Shown here piece by piece: positions 7,625-16,059 of a stretch of DNA of 29,046 bases. The stretch spans positions 1 through 29,046 of the forward strand of contig NZ_CALIMW010000146.1 of assembly GCF_938045405.1 (NCBI RefSeq). The letters run 5' to 3'. The stretch is from an uncultured Campylobacter sp. (GTDB taxonomy: Bacteria; Campylobacterota; Campylobacteria; Campylobacterales; Campylobacteraceae). Under the pieces are notes generated by a model. The model had not been told where the DNA came from. It made no database searches and was given only the letters and a program-made list of their open reading frames with translations. Made by a program: the position numbers and the translations under genes. Numbering within the stretch: position 1 is the first letter of the stretch; every line of letters begins with the position of its first letter.

Positions 7625-8015
7625 TTGTTTGAAGCGCGACTTTAGTAAAACCCGCTTGCTTTAAGCTCTTTAAGACAAACATTACATCGTCATAAACGAG
7701 TCTCTTATCGGCTTGGATATAGACGGGTTTTTCCAAGCTATACTTGCCGGTGCCTTTAAGCAGCACGAGATTATCCGGGAATTCAGCTAGGCTCATCGAG
7801 CTTTTGTCGATATAAACCTTGCGATCTTCGCCGATACGCACAAGCAAGAATTCTGCGGTATTTTCCGAAACCTGTGCTTTTGAGCCGCTAGGCAGTTCGA
7901 TCTTCTCATCGTAGATAATCGCCGTTTGCGCGACCATTAAAATCGCTAGCAAAACAAGCATAATATCGACGAGCGGAGTGATATTTAACTCTGGATTTTC
8001 GTCGAAATTATACAT
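7617..8015 (-). CDS. tolR: Biopolymer transport protein TolR/ExbD
   Basis: Inner-membrane proton-channel component paired with TolQ. The 132 residues have a short cytoplasmic N-terminus (PELNITPLVD), one transmembrane helix (about 16-34) with the family's essential aspartate at Asp17 in LVDIMLVLL, and a periplasmic domain ending in VMFVLKSLKQAGFTKVALQT, typical for ExbD/TolR. It overlaps tolQ by 1 nt and tolA by 8 nt. ExbD and TolR cannot be told apart from sequence alone; the tol context decides. Confidence 0.93.
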   Translation of the reverse strand: MYNFDENPELNITPLVDIMLVLLAILMVAQTAIIYDEKIELPSGSKAQVSENTAEFLLVRIGEDRKVYIDKSSMSLAEFPDNLVLLKGTGKYSLEKPVYIQADKRLVYDDVMFVLKSLKQAGFTKVALQTNG

Positions 8016-8590
8016 TAAATAGCTTTTCCAGTGTTTGCTTTAAATAGCAAAATATCCGCTGTACGATTTATAATGCTCATAACTTCGTATGCTTTGCGTT
8101 TTATAAGTAAGCTAAAGGTGTATGCGGGTATCGCTACAAAAATTCCACATCCTGTGGCAACCAGGGCCTCGCTAATCGCAGGAGCGATAGTATCGATGCC
8201 GGAATTTCCACCGCCGAGCTTGGAAAATGTGTGAAGTATGCTAACAACTGTACCGAACAGCCCGATAAACGGCGAAGTGGAGGCGACGATAGATAGCCAA
8301 GTAAGTCCGCTAGTGGAGTCGCGTTCGGCCTTGCCTTTATAAATTTCCAAGGCTTCTTTTGAAATTTTATCGGTATTTACTTTTTGAAAAATAGAGCCCG
8401 AAAGCGAAATCCTACCACCCATCAGCAAGGATTCGAGTGCCTTTGCTTCGCGGTGTTGCCACGCACTAAGCCCTACAAATCTAGAGATCAGAATCGTAAA
8501 GGTTACGATAAAATAAATGGACAACCAAGAGAGCACGAATATCGTAATAAACGTGCTTCTTGAAAAATAACTTAAAATCAGATCTAACAT
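8015..8590 (-). CDS. tolQ: Proton channel protein TolQ/ExbB
   Basis: Polytopic inner-membrane protein that forms the proton-driven motor with TolR. The 191 residues have three predicted membrane helices (about 13-37, 98-120 and 141-163). Helices 2 and 3 carry family motifs: SPFIGLFGTVVSILHTF, and EALVATGCGIFVAIPAY with its conserved Thr and Pro. A cytoplasmic segment lies between helices 1 and 2. It starts only 2 nt after the atpC stop, so the tol genes look like a direct continuation of the ATP synthase operon. Confidence 0.93.
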   Translation of the reverse strand: MLDLILSYFSRSTFITIFVLSWLSIYFIVTFTILISRFVGLSAWQHREAKALESLLMGGRISLSGSIFQKVNTDKISKEALEIYKGKAERDSTSGLTWLSIVASTSPFIGLFGTVVSILHTFSKLGGGNSGIDTIAPAISEALVATGCGIFVAIPAYTFSLLIKRKAYEVMSIINRTADILLFKANTGKAI

Positions 8591-8592
8591 AT

Positions 8593-8997
8593 TTAATTTT
8601 GCCTTGCGAATTCGTCGACTCTAGCCATGATTGCTGCGGAATTTGCCGCATCGGAGCTAATAGATGCAAGCATATCTTTGGCGCGCTGCAAAGACTTCGC
8701 TACGGCGCTTTCGCTATCGCCTCCGATAGCTACGGCTTGAGTGGCTAGGATAGTAGTTTTTTCTTCGGTAACTTCCAAAAATCCGTCGTTTACCAAAACA
8801 AGCTGCTTTTTGCCATCTTTATCTACGATCTCAACGACTCCGCCTTCGCTTTTATCTTTAAGCCCCGTTAGCAAGCTCGCATGCCCTGGCAAAATACCCA
8901 TTTCGCCAGTAATGCCGGGGAGCTGGACGGATTTGACTTCGCCCGAAAAGACCATCCCTTCGGGCGTAACGATATCTAAAAGCAAAAATTCTTTCAT
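8593..8997 (-). CDS. atpC: ATP synthase F1 epsilon subunit
   Basis: Rotor-stalk subunit that couples gamma to the c-ring and can inhibit ATP hydrolysis. The 134 residues begin with the beta-sandwich domain (LLDIVTPEGMVFSGEVKSVQLPGITGEMGILPGHASLLTGL, abbreviated here to its hallmark LPGITGEMGILPGHA) and end with the helical hairpin (SLQRAKDMLASI...). Normal length. It lies 10 nt after atpD and 2 nt before tolQ. Confidence 0.96.
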   Translation of the reverse strand: MKEFLLLDIVTPEGMVFSGEVKSVQLPGITGEMGILPGHASLLTGLKDKSEGGVVEIVDKDGKKQLVLVNDGFLEVTEEKTTILATQAVAIGGDSESAVAKSLQRAKDMLASISSDAANSAAIMARVDEFARQN

Positions 8998-9007
8998 CTT
9001 AAAATTC

Positions 9008-10405
9008 CTATGCTTTCATCTTTTCAGCTTTTGCCACTACCTCGTCGATATTTCCTACCATATAAAAGGCATTCTCCGGCAGATCGTCGTATTTGCCCTC
9101 TAAAATTCCCTTAAAGCCAGCAATAGTTTCCTCTAGCGAAATATATTTGCCCGGACTTCCGGTAAATACCTCGGCTACGAAAAACGGCTGAGATAGATAG
9201 CGCTCGATCTTTCTAGCGCGCTCGACTACGAGCTTATCCTCTTCGCTAAGCTCGTCCATACCTAAAATCGCGATAATGTCTTGCAAATCTTTATATTTCT
9301 GAAGCACCGCTTGGACGCCGCGAGCGACCTTGTAATGCTCCTCGCCGATGATTTGCGGATCAAGCATTCTTGAGGTCGAATCAAGTGGGTCAACGGCAGG
9401 ATAAATTCCTTTTTCGGCGATCGCTCTGTTTAGAACGGTCGTCGCATCAAGGTGCGCAAAAACGGTCGCCGGCGCAGGGTCAGTAAGGTCGTCCGCAGGC
9501 ACATAAACGGCCTGAACGGAGGTGATGGAGCCCTTTTTAGTAGAAGTGATGCGTTCTTGCAGTTTACCCATTTCGCTAGCAAGAGTAGGCTGATAGCCGA
9601 CCGCCGATGGAATTCGTCCCAAAAGCGCGGACATCTCCGAACCCGACTGCGAGAAACGGAAGATATTATCGATAAACATCAAAACGTCAAGCCCAAGCTC
9701 GTCGCGGAAATACTCGGCCATCGTAAGACCGGTTAGCGCGATACGGTTTCTCGCACCCGGCGGCTCATTCATCTGACCGTAGGTTAAGGCGACTTTATCC
9801 AAAACGCCCGATTCTTTCATCTCGTTATAAAGGTCGTTCCCCTCTCTCGTTCGCTCACCGACGCCCGCAAATACGGAGTAACCGCTGTGTTTGAAAGCGA
9901 CGTTGTGAATCAGCTCCATGATGATGACGGTCTTGCCAACGCCAGCACCGCCGAATAGTCCTACTTTGCCGCCCTTCGCGTAAGGGGCTAGCAGATCGAC
10001 TACCTTAATGCCGGTTTCAAAAATTTCGCTCTTCGTGCTTTGGTTTTCAAAGCTAGGCGGATCTCTGTGGATCGACCAGCGGGTTTCAAATTTTTCATCC
10101 TCGCCCTCGTCGATCAGATCGCCCGTGACATTAAAAATTCTACCCAAAACTTTCTCGCCCACAGGCACCGTAATAGGCGCGCCAAGAGCCGTAGCCTCAA
10201 GCCCTCGCCTAAGTCCATCGCTCATATCCATAGCGATCGTGCGGACGCGATTATCTCCAAGGTGCGCGGCTACCTCTAGGATCAGCCTGCGATGAGCGCC
10301 TTCGACGTCAAATTTAACCTCGATAGCTTCATTAATCTTCGGCAAATAGTCCTTGAAATCGACATCGACCACGGGACCCATTACCTGAGAAATTATTCCT
10401 TTCAT
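9008..10405 (-). CDS. atpD: ATP synthase F1 beta subunit
   Basis: Catalytic subunit of the F-type ATP synthase. With the chosen start it has 465 residues, the usual length in this group. It shows the P-loop GGAGVGKT (about 152-159), the catalytic-glutamate motif GERTREGNDLY (Glu184), and ALTGLTMAEYFRDE with the Walker B LMFIDNIFRFSQ. An in-frame ATG at 10420 overlapping the atpG stop would add five residues (MKGKR). I prefer 10405 because MKGIISQVMGPVVDV is the conserved N-terminus and an AAAGGA lies about 7 nt upstream. Confidence 0.97.
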   Translation of the reverse strand: MKGIISQVMGPVVDVDFKDYLPKINEAIEVKFDVEGAHRRLILEVAAHLGDNRVRTIAMDMSDGLRRGLEATALGAPITVPVGEKVLGRIFNVTGDLIDEGEDEKFETRWSIHRDPPSFENQSTKSEIFETGIKVVDLLAPYAKGGKVGLFGGAGVGKTVIIMELIHNVAFKHSGYSVFAGVGERTREGNDLYNEMKESGVLDKVALTYGQMNEPPGARNRIALTGLTMAEYFRDELGLDVLMFIDNIFRFSQSGSEMSALLGRIPSAVGYQPTLASEMGKLQERITSTKKGSITSVQAVYVPADDLTDPAPATVFAHLDATTVLNRAIAEKGIYPAVDPLDSTSRMLDPQIIGEEHYKVARGVQAVLQKYKDLQDIIAILGMDELSEEDKLVVERARKIERYLSQPFFVAEVFTGSPGKYISLEETIAGFKGILEGKYDDLPENAFYMVGNIDEVVAKAEKMKA

Positions 10406-10416
10406 CCGTTTTCCTT

Positions 10417-11325
10417 TCATTTCATTGATTCGACGCCGCTTATGATCTCGATAAGCTCAGTCGTGATAGAGCCTTGTCTGGCTTTGTTGTATGCTAAATT
10501 TAACTGCGATACGCGTTCTTTGGCGTTATTTGTCGCATTCTCCATAGCGTTCATTCTCGAGCAGTGCTCCGCGGCCAAAGAGTCGATCAGCGCGTAATAC
10601 ATGCTGTAGCTAAGATAGCTCTGGATTAAATTTAACATCAATGTTTCTTCATCCTCAGGGCTTTCAACCTCTACTTCCAATGTAGATGTTTTTAAAGCGT
10701 CCTCATTAATCGCAGGCTCACCGATCGGCACCAACGTATTTACCCGCATCTCTTGGGTAATCATATTCAAATAGCCGTTGTGGATAAGTATGACTTCGTC
10801 GGTTTTGCCTTCGTTAAAATCCTTAACCGCGGCTTGGACGATTTCGTTAGCTTTCTCGGACGATGGAGATGAGCTCACGCCGATATATCGCTCCAAAAGC
10901 TCAATGCCTTGAAAATCAAAATACTCTATCCCCTTTTTGCCTACGGCGCGAAGGCGAACCTTGATCTTTTTAGCCTTAAGCTCCTCGATCAAAGCTTTGA
11001 TCTTTTTGATGGTGTTGATATTAAAACCGCCGCAAAGCCCTTTATCTGCGGTGATAAACAGCAGATCAACCACCTTTACCTCTCGAGTGGTATCAAAAAT
11101 TCTAAGTTTTTCGTCGTTGCCCGAATTATTGCCTACGTAATTTTTAACGCGCGCAGAAATTTCACCCAAGACCTCGTTAATCTTCACCGCATAAGCTCGC
11201 GAGCGCATCGCCGCTTCTTTAGTGTTTTTAAGCTTAACGTTGGAGACCAGCTTCATAGCTTTGGTAGTCTTCTCCGTATTTCTGACGCTTTTGATTTGAA
11301 GTTTTATATCCTTTAAATTTGCCAT
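10417..11325 (-). CDS. atpG: ATP synthase F1 gamma subunit
   Basis: Central rotating shaft of F1. The 302 residues have the conserved N-terminus MANLKDIKLQIKSVRNTEKT and the C-terminal signature ARQGSITTELIEIISG. The internal LFITADKGLCGGFN is typical of bacterial gamma. Length is near the family norm. It lies 12 nt after atpA; its stop overlaps the alternative upstream start of atpD. Confidence 0.97.
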   Translation of the reverse strand: MANLKDIKLQIKSVRNTEKTTKAMKLVSNVKLKNTKEAAMRSRAYAVKINEVLGEISARVKNYVGNNSGNDEKLRIFDTTREVKVVDLLFITADKGLCGGFNINTIKKIKALIEELKAKKIKVRLRAVGKKGIEYFDFQGIELLERYIGVSSSPSSEKANEIVQAAVKDFNEGKTDEVILIHNGYLNMITQEMRVNTLVPIGEPAINEDALKTSTLEVEVESPEDEETLMLNLIQSYLSYSMYYALIDSLAAEHCSRMNAMENATNNAKERVSQLNLAYNKARQGSITTELIEIISGVESMK

Positions 11326-11337
11326 AATTTAGCCTTT

Positions 11338-12852
11338 TTAAGCGGCAAAGGTCGCTTTAAAGTCATTTAGAGCCTTGATTAAATTTTCTTCCAAATCCTT
11401 CTCGATGGTCTTTTTGCTTCTGATCTCTTCAAAAATTTCAGGATATTTCGCCTCGATATATGGATATAGCTCAGCTTCAAATTTGCCAATAGAGCTCGTA
11501 GGCACATCGTCCAAAAATCCGCGGCTTCCCGCAAAGATGATCACTACTTGATTTTCGACCGGAAGCGGCGAATAAGGAGGTTGCTTTAAAATTTCGACCA
11601 TTCTTTGTCCGCGATCCAGCTGCTTACGGCTACTTTCGTCCAAATCACTCGCAAACTGCGCAAACGCCTGAAGTTCGCGGTATTGAGCAAGATCTAGGCG
11701 TAAGGTTCCAGAGACCTTTTTGATCGCTTTAATCTGTGCAGAACCGCCGACGCGGCTAACGGATAGACCCACGTTGATCGCAGGACGAATTCCAGAGTTA
11801 AATAGACCAGATTCTAGGAAAATTTGACCGTCGGTAATGGAAATGACGTTTGTAGGGATATATGCCGAAACGTCGCCTGCCTGCGTCTCGATAATAGGAA
11901 GCGCCGTTAGGCTGCCTGCACCGAGTGCATCGCTTAGTTTGCTAGCGCGCTCAAGTAGGCGGGAGTGCAGGTAAAATACATCGCCAGGATACGCCTCGCG
12001 TCCCGGCGGACGGCGCAAGATAAGCGACATCTCGCGGTACGCAACCGCATGCTTGCTCAAATCATCGTAGATGATAAGTGCATGGCGGGAGTTATCTCTG
12101 AAATACTCGCCCATGGTGCAGCCCGAATACGGAGCCAAGTATTGAAGCGCAGCCGCCTCGCTAGCACCCGCCGCAACTACTATCGTATAATCCATCGCGC
12201 CGTATTCTTCAAGCTTTTTAACGACTTGCGCGACGGTAGATTGTTTCTGTCCGATCGCTACATAGATGCAAACGACGTCTTGGCCCTTTTGATTGATGAT
12301 GGTATCAACAGCAACGGTGGTTTTTCCTGTTTGGCGGTCGCCGATGATGAGCTCGCGCTGTCCGCGACCGATCGGCACTAATGCGTCTATCGCTTTAAGA
12401 CCGGTTTGAAGCGGTTCGTGGACGGATTTACGAGCCATGATACCTTTGGCCTTTTCTTCGACAAATCTAGTGTCGCTAGTCTCTATCGCGCCCTTGCCAT
12501 CGATTGGCTCGCCTAGAGCGTTTACCACGCGACCGATTAATGCATCACCTACCGGAACGCGCAAAAGCTTACCCAGTCTTTTTACGCTGCTTCCTTCGTT
12601 TATGCCGCTAGTATCGCCCAAAATAACGATACCGACACTGCTTTCCTCTAAATTTAACGCGATACCACGAGCTCCGTTTTCGAATTCGACCATCTCGTTA
12701 GCCATTACGTTTTTTAAGCCGTAAACATTAGCAACGCCGTCTGCGACCGAAACGACCTTACCGGTTTCTTCGATATCAACGCTAAGATCGAAATTTTCGA
12801 TTCGCTCTTTGATTATGCTGCTGATTTCGTCTGCCTTAATTTTCGCACCCAC
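11338..12852 (-). CDS. atpA: ATP synthase F1 alpha subunit
   Basis: Non-catalytic nucleotide-binding subunit of F1. The 504 residues contain the P-loop GDRQTGKT (171-178), the Walker B-like ALIIYDDLSKHAVAYR, and the SVSRVGGSAQ segment with the arginine finger that reaches the catalytic site in beta. Normal length. It starts with MGAKIKADEISSIIKERI and lies 11 nt after atpH. Confidence 0.98.
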   Translation of the reverse strand: MGAKIKADEISSIIKERIENFDLSVDIEETGKVVSVADGVANVYGLKNVMANEMVEFENGARGIALNLEESSVGIVILGDTSGINEGSSVKRLGKLLRVPVGDALIGRVVNALGEPIDGKGAIETSDTRFVEEKAKGIMARKSVHEPLQTGLKAIDALVPIGRGQRELIIGDRQTGKTTVAVDTIINQKGQDVVCIYVAIGQKQSTVAQVVKKLEEYGAMDYTIVVAAGASEAAALQYLAPYSGCTMGEYFRDNSRHALIIYDDLSKHAVAYREMSLILRRPPGREAYPGDVFYLHSRLLERASKLSDALGAGSLTALPIIETQAGDVSAYIPTNVISITDGQIFLESGLFNSGIRPAINVGLSVSRVGGSAQIKAIKKVSGTLRLDLAQYRELQAFAQFASDLDESSRKQLDRGQRMVEILKQPPYSPLPVENQVVIIFAGSRGFLDDVPTSSIGKFEAELYPYIEAKYPEIFEEIRSKKTIEKDLEENLIKALNDFKATFAA

Positions 12853-12863
12853 GCTTTACTCCT

Positions 12864-13397
12864 TTAAATTGCTTTTAAAATATATTCGCTCATTTTTTGT
12901 TTCAATCTATCAACTGAAAAACTAATCTCAAATCCAAGATCCTCGACTTCGATCTTAATACCCTCAAGCTCACTTTTAACGGATTGAAGAGTAATATCTG
13001 CATTAAATTTCTTTGAAATTTTAGTCTCTAGCTCTTTTATTTTCGCGGCGTCTATTTCGGTGGCGGAATAAATTTTGCCCAAATATTTATTATCCAGCGC
13101 CGCAATATTCTTGCGCAGTTCCTCGACTATCTGTGGAATTAGCGCAATACGCCTATTCTTAGCTAAAAGTTTAATAAAATTTACGATTTTTTCGCTTGGA
13201 TTTTTTATAAATGACGCGATAAGTTCCACTTTGGATTCCTCTTTTAGCGTCGGAGATTTTACAATATCTTGGAATTTTGGAATTCTAAATGCGCTCGCGA
13301 CGCTCTCTAACGTCTGTAAAACAGAGCCTAGTTCATCTTTTTTGTAGCTCAGTATCAGGGCGTTTACATATCTTTTTGAGGTGTTATTTATCATCAT
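12864..13397 (-). CDS. atpH: ATP synthase F1 delta subunit
   Basis: Stator subunit that caps the alpha3beta3 head. The 177 residues have the expected N-terminal helical domain (SKRYVNALI) and the C-terminal DITLQSVKSELEGIKIEVEDLGFEISFSV (hallmark: a GIxIxVxD-like turn followed by D(R)LKQKMSEYI). Two adjacent ATG codons (13397 and 13394) could start it; the first overlaps the atpF stop by 4 nt. Confidence 0.94.
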   Translation of the reverse strand: MMINNTSKRYVNALILSYKKDELGSVLQTLESVASAFRIPKFQDIVKSPTLKEESKVELIASFIKNPSEKIVNFIKLLAKNRRIALIPQIVEELRKNIAALDNKYLGKIYSATEIDAAKIKELETKISKKFNADITLQSVKSELEGIKIEVEDLGFEISFSVDRLKQKMSEYILKAI

Positions 13398-13909
13398 CCG
13401 ACCTTTTTCTCTACGATTTTAACCAGTTTGTCTTGACCGAATTTAATGTCATCTGATGCAAAAACGTCATCCAGAATCTCGCCTACGACCTCTTTTTTGA
13501 TCTTGCGCGCCTCAAAGCTCTTCTGCTCGTCGAAAGATTTTTGCAAATTCGCAATCTCTTGCTCGGTTGCATTTTTTATCTTTTCGGCAGCGAATACGAT
13601 CTCTTTTTTAGCGGTTTCGATTAAAGCTGCGCCTTGAACCTTGGCATCTTGCAGATCTTTTTTAGCTTGTTCCTTGCGAGCTGCAGACTCTTTTAAAATT
13701 TTTTGATTAGCCTCAAGTCTAGATGCGATGCCGTTGATTCTACCTTGATATGCTGCTTTTGCGGGACCTTTTAAAAGATAAAACAAAATTCCGAAAAACA
13801 AAATGAAATTTATGCTTCGCCACAGCACGTCGTAGTCTTTGACTCCATCGTGCCCACCGCTTGCTAAAACAAACGCCGGAACGATAAATAAAAATAGATA
13901 TTTTTTCAT
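13394..13909 (-). CDS. atpF: ATP synthase Fo b subunit
   Basis: Peripheral-stalk subunit. The 171 residues have a signal-like N-terminus (MKKYLFLFIVPAFVLASGG), a membrane helix (about 33-47, INFILFFGILFYLLKG), and a long charged helix rich in Lys, Glu and Ala, with the family-like GRINGIASRLEANQKILKE. It overlaps atpH by 4 nt. The extra N-terminal hydrophobic segment is, as far as I recall, normal for Campylobacterota b subunits. Confidence 0.92.
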   Translation of the reverse strand: MKKYLFLFIVPAFVLASGGHDGVKDYDVLWRSINFILFFGILFYLLKGPAKAAYQGRINGIASRLEANQKILKESAARKEQAKKDLQDAKVQGAALIETAKKEIVFAAEKIKNATEQEIANLQKSFDEQKSFEARKIKKEVVGEILDDVFASDDIKFGQDKLVKIVEKKVG

Positions 13910-13919
13910 ACTAAAAACC

Positions 13920-14342
13920 TCATACTTTAGCCACGGCAGTGCTCAGGGCATTTTTAAATTCCGGAATTTTGGCTTGCAAATCATTTTTTAGGTTGCGCTT
14001 TTGCTCATCCAAACCGCCTAAGAATTGATCGAAATCTTCCTCCATAGCGGCTTTTTTCTCGGCTATTTCTCTGGCGGCAGCCTGCTTTGCGCTATCCATC
14101 GCCTCTTGCTTTATTTTAACAGCCTGCAACTTCGCAGCATCCATGATTCTTACGATCTCTGCTTTATCGGCATCTGCATCCTGTGCGTTTTTCATCGCAT
14201 TTGCCTCATCTTCTTTAATAATAGCTTCTCGCTTTTCCATATGCAAAAGTAGCGGTCTATAAAGCTTGATATTTAAGAAGTAAATCAAAGCTAAAAATAC
14301 GACGATGGTCGTTATCATGGCGGTCAAACTTACGTCTAGCAT
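13920..14342 (-). CDS. atpF': ATP synthase Fo b' subunit
   Basis: Second b-type stator subunit, forming a b-b' heterodimer with AtpF. The 140 residues have one N-terminal membrane helix (about 6-24, LTAMITTIVVFLALIYFLN) and then YRPLLLHMEKREAIIKEDE leading into a long charged coiled coil (DADKAEIVRIMDAAKLQAVKI). It is the first gene of the operon. A strong GGAGG lies 7 nt before the ATG. Confidence 0.93.
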   Translation of the reverse strand: MLDVSLTAMITTIVVFLALIYFLNIKLYRPLLLHMEKREAIIKEDEANAMKNAQDADADKAEIVRIMDAAKLQAVKIKQEAMDSAKQAAAREIAEKKAAMEEDFDQFLGGLDEQKRNLKNDLQAKIPEFKNALSTAVAKV

Positions 14343-14378
14343 CGCACTTCCTCCAGGTTAGTTTTAAACAAAATGCGT

Positions 14379-14384
14379 ATTTTA
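14379..14384 (-). promoter_or_regulatory. Possible -10 box for the atp-tol operon
   Basis: The minus strand reads TAAAAT (in TTGTAAAATACGC) 37 nt before the atpF' start, in the 74-nt gap after parB. A second candidate, TATAGT, lies further upstream near 14407-14412. I cannot choose firmly between them. Confidence 0.3.
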
Positions 14385-14416
14385 CAATATGAAAAATTAA
14401 AATACACTATAAAAAA

Positions 14417-15280
14417 TCATCCGATTTTCTTTAAAAACTCGGAAATTTGTAAAATTTCGCTAAATTCGATCGAAATTTTACGCTCTTTGATACTTATTTT
14501 ACCAAATTGATCAAGCTTGGCCTTTAGCTTTAAAAGCTCGGGCTTGAAGCTTTGAAATTCCGCACCAGGCTTTTTCTCTTTCGGAACGGTTTTATCTTTG
14601 AGCTTTTTTACTAAATTTTCGGTATCTCTTACGCTTAGGCGCTGTCCTAAAATCGTATTTAGAGCTAAAATTTGATCCTCTTTTTCAAGTCCAACCATTA
14701 TCTTGGCGTGCCCTTGCGAAATTTTATCTGCGCTTATGGCGTCTTGCACTTCGGAGCATAAATTTAAAAGCCTTAGCGTGTTGGTAATCTGCGTGCGGGA
14801 CTTTTTGATGATGTCGGCTAACTCCTCTTGCGTGATCCTATATTCGCCGATGAGCTCCTTATAGGACTTAGCAAGCTCGATAGGATTTAGATCCTCGCGC
14901 TGGATATTTTCGATGAGGGCAAGCTCTCTTAAATTTTGAGATTTTATGTCCGCGACTACGGCTTTGATTTTACTCTCGCCCAAAAGCTTCGTCGCTCTTA
15001 GGCGTCGCTCGCCGGCGATCAGGACGTAAGAATCATCCTTTTGAATAACGATGATAGGCTGAATAAGCCCGTGACGGGCGATGCTTTCGCTCAGCTGCCT
15101 AAGTGCCTCCTCATCGAAGCTCTGCCGCGGTTGATACGGATTTGGCTCGATTTTATCAACATCGATTTCGATAACTAAGCTATCGGCATTTCCGCTTTCT
15201 AGCTCCCTGTTATAGGAGCTTTCTACGTCGTCTAAAATCGCACCGAGCCCGCGACCGAGTGCTCTTTTTACCTTGCCCAT
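14417..15280 (-). CDS. parB: Chromosome-partitioning protein ParB (Spo0J)
   Basis: CTP-dependent clamp that loads on parS sites and works with ParA in chromosome segregation. The 287 residues show the basic start GKVKRALGRGLGAIL (typical of chromosomal ParB), the nuclease-fold domain with GERRLRA (90-96) and ENIQRE (124-129), and a helix-turn-helix at about 149-172 (ITQEELADIIKKSRTQI). A C-terminal dimerisation domain follows. It overlaps parA by 13 nt. I saw no canonical parS (TTTCACGTGAAA-like) within the window. Confidence 0.96.
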   Translation of the reverse strand: MGKVKRALGRGLGAILDDVESSYNRELESGNADSLVIEIDVDKIEPNPYQPRQSFDEEALRQLSESIARHGLIQPIIVIQKDDSYVLIAGERRLRATKLLGESKIKAVVADIKSQNLRELALIENIQREDLNPIELAKSYKELIGEYRITQEELADIIKKSRTQITNTLRLLNLCSEVQDAISADKISQGHAKIMVGLEKEDQILALNTILGQRLSVRDTENLVKKLKDKTVPKEKKPGAEFQSFKPELLKLKAKLDQFGKISIKERKISIEFSEILQISEFLKKIG

Positions 15281-16059
15281 TTTTGCTCCATTATGGATTT
15301 AGCGAGGTCTTGATAAGCGATGGAGCCAGCAGATTTTATATCGTATAAAACCACCGGCTTGCCAAAGCTTGGGCTTTCGGCTAGCTTAATATTGCGCGGA
15401 ATGATGACTAGATCATCACTCTTGCCGATACGAAAGAGCTTATCGTCAAAATACTCGCGTAAATTCGCGACCGTTTCTTTGGCTAGATTGTTTTGCAAAC
15501 TATACATCGTAGGCAAAAACCCGCGAATTTTTAAATTTTTATTGAGCGTTTGCTTGACGACTTTTACGGTATTTAGGATCAGCGCGACGCCTTCAAGCGC
15601 GTAGAATTCGCACTGAATCGGGATAATTACGCTATCGCTTGCGACCAAGGCATTTACCGTAATGCTACCGAGCGTCGGCGGCGAATCGATGATGATGAAA
15701 TCGTATCTGTCCTTAACCTCGGAAATTTTATTTTTTAGCATTAGTTTGAAGTCTTTCTCTTCGCTTACTTCGCGCTCGATGCCTACAAGTCCGATGTTTG
15801 ACGGCACCAGATCCATAAACTCAAGTTCGGTCTTTTGGATCACTTCGGACATGCTCTTACGCCCCGTTAGGACGTGATAAATGTTAAATTCAAAGTCGCT
15901 GCGGTTAAAGCCAAGTCCGGTCGTAGCGTTCGCCTGAGGATCTACGTCAATCAGCAGGACCCGCTTTTTCTTTATCGCTAGCGACGCAGCGAGATTAACC
16001 GCTGTGGTCGTCTTTCCGACGCCGCCTTTTTGATTGGCAATCGTAATTACTTCACTCAT
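15268..16059 (-). CDS. parA: Chromosome-partitioning ATPase ParA (Soj)
   Basis: Walker-type ATPase that binds DNA non-specifically and drives ParB-parS segregation. The 263 residues begin MSEVITIANQKGGVGKTTTA, with the deviant Walker A at 11-18 carrying the signature lysine. They also contain LLIDVDPQANATTGLG (Walker A') and the Walker B-like IIIDSPPTLG. The chromosomal (Soj) type is indicated by the short N-terminus without an HTH. It overlaps birA by 4 nt and parB by 13 nt. Confidence 0.97.
   Translation of the reverse strand: MSEVITIANQKGGVGKTTTAVNLAASLAIKKKRVLLIDVDPQANATTGLGFNRSDFEFNIYHVLTGRKSMSEVIQKTELEFMDLVPSNIGLVGIEREVSEEKDFKLMLKNKISEVKDRYDFIIIDSPPTLGSITVNALVASDSVIIPIQCEFYALEGVALILNTVKVVKQTLNKNLKIRGFLPTMYSLQNNLAKETVANLREYFDDKLFRIGKSDDLVIIPRNIKLAESPSFGKPVVLYDIKSAGSIAYQDLAKSIMEQKWAR

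Noticed and set aside
14417..16059. Searched for a parS site near parAB
   Set aside because: No TTTCACGTGAAA-like palindrome was found here or elsewhere in the window; CACGTG occurs only in ttcA (about 1142) without symmetric flanks.
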